This document shows, piece after piece, positions 58,834-64,000 of a DNA stretch of 64,000 bases (the stretch's first letter is position 1; each line of letters opens with the position of its first letter). This DNA is from Chitinophaga sp. YR627. GTDB taxonomy: Bacteria; Bacteroidota; Bacteroidia; Chitinophagales; Chitinophagaceae. The position numbers and the translations under genes were made by a program. The DNA is taken from assembly GCF_900114995.1 (NCBI RefSeq), contig NZ_FOUX01000006.1, positions 310,001 through 374,000 on the forward strand, read 5' to 3'. A model generated the notes under the pieces. It did no database searches and had not been told where the DNA came from. It was given only the letters and a program-made list of their open reading frames with translations.

Positions 58834-59052
58834 TCAATTGGTTATCCCTGACATGGCCTGTCTGATCGCTTCGGTCGTGGAACCTGCTGCAATATGCATG
58901 ACAACCAGGATCTTCCCCACTACTGCATACTTCGTCAATGTGTCTACAGTCGTAATGACACCGGCCTTACCCCTGCGAACCTTGTTCATGAGATGGCCCC
59001 TCCGCAGGGAAAAAAGCTCACCATGATGGTCAGGTACTGCCAGGTGCAGCAT
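58834..59052 (-). CDS. Doubtful 72-aa ORF, possibly a gene remnant
   Basis: An open frame starting MLHLAVPDHHGELFSLRRGH. It follows the YeeE-like gene on the same strand, and the codons just before its ATG read MKLADLLR and a stop in the same frame. This looks like a short protein interrupted by a nonsense change, or chance coding. I recognise no family, and no ribosome site is clear. Confidence 0.3.
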   Translation of the reverse strand: MLHLAVPDHHGELFSLRRGHLMNKVRRGKAGVITTVDTLTKYAVVGKILVVMHIAAGSTTEAIRQAMSGITN

Positions 59053-59095
59053 TTAGCGAAGCAGGTCAGCCAGCTTCATTGACTTCTGGGGACTG

Positions 59096-59590
59096 CTAAT
59101 GGGGCAGACGGTCCCGCAGCTTACCATATACCCAGGTACCCAGGATCGCACTAAATAGCGTGACGATCACCACAGAGAATCCGGCTCCTATCTGCGCAAA
59201 CAAAGGTCCCGGACAAGCGCCTGTCAATGCCCAGCCAAATCCGAAGAGCAGTCCGCCGAAGATCTGGCCTTTATTAAAGGATTTGGGTTGAAAGGTGATT
59301 GGTTCGCCATACAGTGTTTTAGCCCCTGTCTTCTTAATGATCAGTACTGAAATGATCCCTGTTACGACCGCGGAACCAATGACCCCATACATATGAAAGG
59401 ACTGTAAGCGGAACATTTCCTGTATCCGGTACCAGGACATGACCTCTGATTTGATCAGGATAATCCCGAAAAATATACCCGCTGCCAGGAATTGCAGCTG
59501 AGACCACCAGGGTGCTTTTTTCGTAGCAGGGTTGGTCGTGGTGGGCGTACTTACTACTTCAAAGTCGGTATCTATATTGGATAAAGACAT
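59096..59590 (-). CDS. YeeE/YedE family protein (DUF6691 type)
   Basis: A 164-aa membrane protein with four helices and the family motif FGWALTGACPGPLFAQIGAG in the second half, containing the conserved Cys. YeeE/YedE proteins carry thiosulfate or other sulfane-sulfur compounds. In Bacteroidota the transporter is split in two genes; this is the second half, 10 bp after its partner. Both halves together make one functional transporter. Confidence 0.9.
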   Translation of the reverse strand: MSLSNIDTDFEVVSTPTTTNPATKKAPWWSQLQFLAAGIFFGIILIKSEVMSWYRIQEMFRLQSFHMYGVIGSAVVTGIISVLIIKKTGAKTLYGEPITFQPKSFNKGQIFGGLLFGFGWALTGACPGPLFAQIGAGFSVVIVTLFSAILGTWVYGKLRDRLPH

Positions 59591-59600
59591 TATTACAAGT

Positions 59601-60161
59601 TTACAGTTGGAGGATGAAAGGAAGAATCAGATTGGCCATGATAAAACCACCGGCCATAAAGCAACAGGTGGCTACCAGAGAGGGCCATTGCAGGTTTGAG
59701 AGGCCCATGATGGCATGCCCAGAGGTACAGCCACCAGCGTAACGGGTACCGAAACCTACCAGGAAGCCACCGGCAACCATCAGGATCAATCCCCTTATGG
59801 TGAGCAGTGCCGGCCAGTTAAAAAGATCCGCTGGCAGGAGGGAACCCTGATAAGAGAGACCATAGCGCTGTAACTCAGTCTCCAGTTGCGGAGCGATCGT
59901 GGAAGGCGTGGGGCCAGCCAGGAAGGTGACCGCTATAAAACCACCGATCACAATACCGGCGGCAAAGAACAGATTCCACGACTCTTTTTTCCAGTCATAG
60001 GAAAAGAAAGGAATTTTACCTGGCAGACATGCTGCACAGATATGCCGCAGATTGGCTGAAATACCGAAATGGCGGTTGCCCAGCAATAACAGCAGGGGAA
60101 CGGTAAGCCCTATCAGCGGACCAGCAACATACCATGGCCATGGCGTAGATAAGATATTCAT
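59601..60161 (-). CDS. YeeE/YedE family sulfur-compound transporter
   Basis: A 186-aa membrane protein with the YeeE motif GFGTRYAGGCTSGHAIMGLS containing the conserved Cys, and an early ICAACLPGK. The ATG at 60161 puts the first helix at the N-terminus; an earlier frame start at 60227 adds an unlikely extension. It is the first half of a split thiosulfate-type transporter with the gene at 59096, and it is divergent from the MarR gene, its probable regulator. A palindrome AGTGATCACT lies at 60232-60241. Confidence 0.88.
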   Translation of the reverse strand: MNILSTPWPWYVAGPLIGLTVPLLLLLGNRHFGISANLRHICAACLPGKIPFFSYDWKKESWNLFFAAGIVIGGFIAVTFLAGPTPSTIAPQLETELQRYGLSYQGSLLPADLFNWPALLTIRGLILMVAGGFLVGFGTRYAGGCTSGHAIMGLSNLQWPSLVATCCFMAGGFIMANLILPFILQL

Positions 60162-60286
60162 AGACAATTTAAATTGCAGATGGTATAAAAGGAAGGTATC
60201 TGTAATCAGGAATATGGTGGTATACAAATATAGTGATCACTGCTTATTTAAAATATCCACAGTCTGTTAAAAGAATACATTAAAGC

Positions 60287-60320
60287 AAATATGTTGCAAC
60301 ACCCATATTTATTATCTTTG
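60287..60320 (+). promoter_or_regulatory. MarR promoter with nested palindromes
   Basis: A perfect -7 box TATCTTTG (60313-60320) ends four bases before the MarR start codon, so the transcript would begin at or next to the ATG and be leaderless or nearly so. Upstream lie nested inverted repeats: AAATATG/CATATTT (60287-60293 and 60304-60310) and TGTTGCAACA (60292-60301). They overlap the expected -33 region and are a likely MarR operator. Confidence 0.7.
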
Positions 60321-60324
60321 GGCC

Positions 60325-60777
60325 ATGAAGATTGAACAAGCTATTAATCAGCGGAAGTTCAAGGACGACTATCACAAGATCGTAGTAAACCTGTTGTTCA
60401 CAGGTAACTGGCTACGTGACGCCCTTGGAGCCAACCTGAAAGAACACGGATTGTTGCCGCAGCATTACAATGCCCTGCGCATCATCAAGGGACGCCATCC
60501 GGAGCCTGTGTCAGCCGGTGATATCAAAGACGTCATGCTCGATAAAGCCAGTGACGTGACCCGTTTGCTGGATAAACTCGAAAAGCTGGAGTATGTACAG
60601 CGCCGCCTTTGCCCGCATAACAGACGAAAAATGGACATCAACATTACGCCGCAGGGTCTGAAACTGCTGTCAGACGTAGATGTATTGATGGATACCTTTT
60701 ATGATGACCTGGCAGACAGGATCACAGCGGCTGAAGCTGCTGTACTCAGCGATCTGCTCGATAAAGTACGGGGATAA
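60325..60777 (+). CDS. MarR family transcriptional regulator
   Basis: A 150-aa winged-helix regulator. The recognition region is SAGDIKDVMLDKASDVTRLL and the wing is CPHNRRKMDINITPQGLKLL. The single Cys before the wing could sense sulfur species, which is speculation. The gene is divergent from the split YeeE/YedE transporter, and palindromic sites lie in the shared upstream region, so it probably represses both in response to a sulfur compound. Confidence 0.9.
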   Translation: MKIEQAINQRKFKDDYHKIVVNLLFTGNWLRDALGANLKEHGLLPQHYNALRIIKGRHPEPVSAGDIKDVMLDKASDVTRLLDKLEKLEYVQRRLCPHNRRKMDINITPQGLKLLSDVDVLMDTFYDDLADRITAAEAAVLSDLLDKVRG

Positions 60778-60788
60778 GGATAAAACGA

Positions 60789-60796
60789 TATCTTTG
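60789..60796 (+). promoter_or_regulatory. -7 box of the gene at 60802
   Basis: TATCTTTG is identical to the MarR -7 box and ends five bases before the ATG, so this gene too would have a very short or absent leader. No clear -33 box is seen. Confidence 0.55.
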
Positions 60797-60801
60797 TCCG
60801 C

Positions 60802-61176
60802 ATGCGGAATCTTTTTTATCTGTGTCTTTCCATTATACTGTTTTGCTGCGGACTAAAGGTCAGCGCAGCAATGACAGAATGCCGTAAAGATGTTATAACA
60901 GCCGCTTCTGTCCAGCCATATCTGAAAGTACTGTCATGTGACCACCAGTTTAACCATAACGGGGAATCCAGACTCCCTGACACGGTGTGCACGACCTCCC
61001 ATCAGTCTTTTATCGTATCCCTTAAAACAGACACCCGTGAAGGTACGGGATCTGGCAGGACGCTTTTTCTTACACGGATCACACTATTTACCTGTAAAGT
61101 GCAGGCAGCACGCTTATTGCCCGATCTGCACACTATCATTCGATCGCTTATTTTCCCCCAGCATATTTTCTGGTAA
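60802..61176 (+). CDS. Hypothetical exported protein, 124 aa
   Basis: I do not recognise the family. A signal peptide (about residues 1-22, ending KVSAA) precedes a short hydrophilic region with several Cys and His. A TATCTTTG promoter box right before the start supports it as a real gene despite the weak coding signal. It lies between the MarR gene and the antiporter gene, all in the same direction. Confidence 0.5.
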   Translation: MRNLFYLCLSIILFCCGLKVSAAMTECRKDVITAASVQPYLKVLSCDHQFNHNGESRLPDTVCTTSHQSFIVSLKTDTREGTGSGRTLFLTRITLFTCKVQAARLLPDLHTIIRSLIFPQHIFW

Positions 61177-61279
61177 GTAATTGACTTTACACTGTTTTAT
61201 TGCCATCCCTACCGTTTTAACATCGGCAGGGACTTTGGCGTTATTCAATTGTCTCAACTCACTAAACCGGATCTTACGA

Positions 61280-63523
61280 ATGATACATTTACCACCGCTG
61301 ATTGCCGACCTGGCTTTGATCTTAATTGCTGCTGCTATCACAACACTGATCTTCAAAAAACTGAAGCAGCCGCTCGTGCTTGGATATATTGTGGCCGGAC
61401 TCCTGGTGGGACAACACGTATCCCTCGTGCCGACAGTCTCCGATGAGGCGAATATCAAAATATGGTCGGAGATCGGTGTGATCTTCCTGCTGTTTAGCCT
61501 CGGACTGGAATTCAGTTTTAAGAAACTGATCAAAGTCGGCGGTTCCTCCTCTATTACCGCGATCGTAGAAGTCGTGTTTATGCTGCTCCTGGGATATCTT
61601 GTCGGTCAGCTGATGGGATGGTCCTCCATGGACAGCATCTTCCTCGGAGGAATATTATCTATATCATCTACTACCATCATCATACGGGCATTCGAAGAAC
61701 TGGGTATCAAAGGACAACAATTTGCCGGCCTTGTCTTCGGTATCCTCGTCGTGGAAGATCTGGTAGCCATCGTGCTGCTGGTATTATTATCCACCCTGGC
61801 TGTCAGTCAGCAGTTTGCCGGTGGAGAAATGCTCACCTCTGTTATCAAACTTGTCTTTTTTCTCATTGCCTGGTTTATAACGGGTATCTTTTTCATCCCG
61901 ACACTGCTGCGTAAAACAAAAAAGCTGATGAATGAAGAGACCCTGCTGGTGACGGCTATAGGACTTTGTCTGCTGATGGTCGTACTGGCTACACAGGCAG
62001 GTTTCTCTCCGGCATTGGGTGCATTCATCATGGGGTCTATTCTTGCCGAAACAACACAGGCGGAAAAGATAGAACATCTCATTAAACCGGTAAAAGAGCT
62101 CTTTGGGGCCATTTTCTTTGTCTCGGTGGGTATGTTGATCGATCCGGCCATGCTGATCAAATATGCCCTTCCCGTGGCGATTATTACGCTGGTGACACTG
62201 GCAGGTAAAACCCTCAGCACCTGTATAGGGGCATTGCTTTCAGGTCAGCCTTTAAAAACGTCTGTACAGGCAGGTATGAGTCTTGCGCAGATAGGGGAGT
62301 TCTCATTCATTATTGCACAGCTGGGTCTGTCTTTAAAAGTAACGAGTGATTTCCTGTATCCGGTAGCGGTAGCCGTATCGGCGGTGACAACATTCACCAC
62401 GCCTTATATGATACGTTTGTCGGCGCCGTTTTACGAGAAGCTTGCAGGGGTATTACCACATCGCTGGAAGACTTCCCTCAACCGTTATAGCGCAGCTACA
62501 CAGACAATTTCTGTAGTCAGTGACTGGAAACAGCTGTTGCGTTCCTATGTGGTGAATATGACGATCTATGCCGTAGTGATCCTGGCAATCACATTGCTGT
62601 CATATTATTACCTGCTGCCATTTATCAATGTCAAGTTCAACGGTTATAACTGGGGGCGTATAGCCAGTGCATTGATCACACTGATATTGCTGATGCCTTT
62701 TCTATGGGCACTGGCATTGCGGAATATCAGTAGTCAGGCGTCTTCCAATATATGGGAGCAGAAGAAGTATCGTGGACCGTTATTGCTGGTACGTTTTTCC
62801 AGAATGATACTGGCTGTGTTCCTGATCGGTTTCTTTATAGATCGCTTCTTCTCGTATTCAATAGCCGTACTGGTGACAGCGGGTATCATTGCTTTGATCC
62901 TTGTGTTAAGACATAAGATCCAGACGTTTTATACTACGATTGAAGAACGTTTCTTTTCCAATTTCAATGCACGCGAAGCTAAAGTCGGCAACATTAATAA
63001 GTATGTGCTCGCTCCCTGGCATGCGCATCTTGCTGTGGCAGAGATACGTCCTTTATCGCCGGTAGCAGGTAAGACTTTGCTCGAATTAGCTTTACGTGAA
63101 AACTTCGGGATAAACATTGCGTTAATCAACAGAAGTGGACAGAAGATCTATGCACCGGATAAATATGAAAGACTGTTTCCTGGCGATATTATCACGGGAA
63201 TTGGCACCGATGAACAACTGGAAAAGTTCAACAGTTTTCTCGAACCACTCTCAGTAGATGCCGATGCACAGCCGCAGGATACGGATCCGATCGCTTTGCG
63301 GCAATTCCTGATAGGTAAACAATCACGTCTTTCCAACAAGACTATACGTGAACTCGGTATACGTGAACGCACCCGCGGAATCGTACTGGGCGTGGAAAGA
63401 CAGGGAAGAAGGATCTTAAATCCGGAGTCGGGAATGCACTTGCTGGAGGGTGATATTGTCTGGATTGCGGGAAGCGGGAAGAAATTAAATGCATTTATAA
63501 AAGAGCAGCAGGGTGCTAATTAA
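61280..63523 (+). CDS. CPA2 family cation/proton antiporter (KefB-like) with two TrkA-C domains
   Basis: A 747-aa protein. About residues 1-400 are the 12-helix Na/H exchanger-type core (LGYIVAGLLVGQHVSLVPTV, FSLGLEFSFKKL, the GILVVEDLVAIVLL helix and GAFIMGSILAET). Further membrane helices follow to about 560. Two soluble TrkA-C domains end the protein (about 600-670 and 680-745). It lacks the Rossmann TrkA-N domain of E. coli KefB/KefC, so it is probably not controlled by NAD(H). The ATG at 61280 begins at the first helix. Confidence 0.85.
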   Translation: MIHLPPLIADLALILIAAAITTLIFKKLKQPLVLGYIVAGLLVGQHVSLVPTVSDEANIKIWSEIGVIFLLFSLGLEFSFKKLIKVGGSSSITAIVEVVFMLLLGYLVGQLMGWSSMDSIFLGGILSISSTTIIIRAFEELGIKGQQFAGLVFGILVVEDLVAIVLLVLLSTLAVSQQFAGGEMLTSVIKLVFFLIAWFITGIFFIPTLLRKTKKLMNEETLLVTAIGLCLLMVVLATQAGFSPALGAFIMGSILAETTQAEKIEHLIKPVKELFGAIFFVSVGMLIDPAMLIKYALPVAIITLVTLAGKTLSTCIGALLSGQPLKTSVQAGMSLAQIGEFSFIIAQLGLSLKVTSDFLYPVAVAVSAVTTFTTPYMIRLSAPFYEKLAGVLPHRWKTSLNRYSAATQTISVVSDWKQLLRSYVVNMTIYAVVILAITLLSYYYLLPFINVKFNGYNWGRIASALITLILLMPFLWALALRNISSQASSNIWEQKKYRGPLLLVRFSRMILAVFLIGFFIDRFFSYSIAVLVTAGIIALILVLRHKIQTFYTTIEERFFSNFNAREAKVGNINKYVLAPWHAHLAVAEIRPLSPVAGKTLLELALRENFGINIALINRSGQKIYAPDKYERLFPGDIITGIGTDEQLEKFNSFLEPLSVDADAQPQDTDPIALRQFLIGKQSRLSNKTIRELGIRERTRGIVLGVERQGRRILNPESGMHLLEGDIVWIAGSGKKLNAFIKEQQGAN

Positions 63524-63552
63524 CAGACACTGATGCCGCAACATCTCCGCAG

Positions 63553-63590
63553 CAGGGCAGGCCTCAAAGGCTTGCCCTGTCTTGCTTTTA
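63553..63590 (+). terminator. Terminator after the antiporter gene
   Basis: CAGGGCAGGCCT (63553-63564) pairs with AGGCTTGCCCTG (63568-63579) over 12 bp with one mismatch; TCTTGCTTTT follows. Confidence 0.75.
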
Positions 63591-63721
63591 GCCGCTGCAC
63601 ATTTGCTTTGTTTACGTTTAGCAGTGATAGTAATATTTGTTTTTGCATTCCATTTTTATTGTAAATTGAATTTATCTGTCAGCGAGCTCTTTTTTTACCC
63701 TCAAATAAAAACCACTTAAGT

Positions 63722-64000
63722 ATGAAAAAGAAAACCCAGTCAATCTATGTGCGTCAAATTCATTTTCTTTTCCTCGCATTGTCAATGTTCCTCTTTGCAT
63801 GTAGCAAAGACAAGATCGCAACAGAAGCTAAGCCAGCTGAAGACAAACTGGTAAGTTACCTGGAAAGGTTAGGTTTCCAGAAAGAGAACATCGAGCTGAA
63901 AGGTGACACCTACATCATCGACGGCGATGTACTCATTACAAAAGCTGAACTGGCCAAACGTGCAGCTAACGAAGACAAAACAAGCGGTATCGCAGGTACT
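63722..64000 (+). CDS. Probable M57-type lipoprotein protease, N-terminal part
   Basis: The gene runs off the window; 93 residues are visible. The signal ends in a lipobox with Cys27 (SMFLFACSKDK). The next stretch (SYLERLGFQKENIELKGDTY, then IIDGDVLITKAEL) matches the N-terminal region of Bacteroidota and myxobacterial dual-action HEIGH metallo-peptidases (M57). The catalytic HEIGH motif would lie beyond the window, so the call is provisional. Confidence 0.55.
   Translation, partial: MKKKTQSIYVRQIHFLFLALSMFLFACSKDKIATEAKPAEDKLVSYLERLGFQKENIELKGDTYIIDGDVLITKAELAKRAANEDKTSGIAGT

Overview
The window looks like a chromosomal segment of a Bacteroidota bacterium, most likely Chitinophaga or a close relative. 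The evidence is a SusC/SusD pair behind an ECF sigma/FecR switch, many AraC regulators, formylglycine sulfatases next to a GH106 rhamnosidase, TAnnTTTG-type -7 promoter boxes and few strong Shine-Dalgarno sites. The genus call is inference from gene content. I saw no rRNA, tRNA, CRISPR array, prophage or intact insertion sequence.

Layout. 0-6 kb: housekeeping and accessory genes (an esterase, a BamA-like barrel, a PepE-type peptidase, an NmrA-like reductase, an AraC regulator) and a frameshifted small membrane gene. 6.2-10.3 kb: the two-gene Hen1/Pnkp RNA-repair cassette. 10.4-20.9 kb: ECF sigma, FecR, STN-containing SusC, SusD, DUF4843-type lipoprotein, PKD-like lipoprotein and a TlpA-like thioredoxin, with no degradative enzyme. 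21-33.9 kb: a monoamine oxidase-like flavoprotein, a sulfatase plus GH106 rhamnosidase pair with an AraC gene, two short-chain dehydrogenases (one facing a TetR gene across clear operators), and several unassigned proteins. 33.9-39.9 kb: a heterodimeric ABC exporter behind a leader-peptide and terminator region, then a GntR-TSUP-DUF1634 operon with palindromic operators. 39.9-40.6 kb: a gene-free region rich in inverted repeats. 40.6-49.6 kb: a fatty-acid desaturase, a TPM-domain membrane protein, a three-gene MlaE/MlaF/MCE lipid transporter, a zinc alcohol dehydrogenase, small unknowns and a second sulfatase. 49.7-64 kb: a histidine kinase, an acyl-CoA dehydrogenase, tandem YceI genes facing an HxlR regulator, a PhyH dioxygenase, an SDR, a YeeE/YedE pair facing a MarR regulator, a KefB-like antiporter and the start of a probable M57-type lipoprotein protease.

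Two repeat families cross these gene blocks. One is an AT-rich motif built on AATTAGGAATTAAGAATT that lies between genes at seven or more places and supplies the stop codons of two unrelated genes. The other is a family of about 150 bp, present three times between 49.8 and 57.5 kb, with two internal hairpins and a closing stem whose base pairs change in a compensatory way between copies. That pattern suggests a conserved folded RNA or single-stranded DNA.

The observations most worth follow-up are this folded repeat family, the possible attenuator in front of the ABC exporter, the phased 11-bp inverted repeat array near 40.3 kb, and the SusCD-PKD-TlpA locus with no assigned substrate. Functional calls rest on motifs read by eye; no database search was run.
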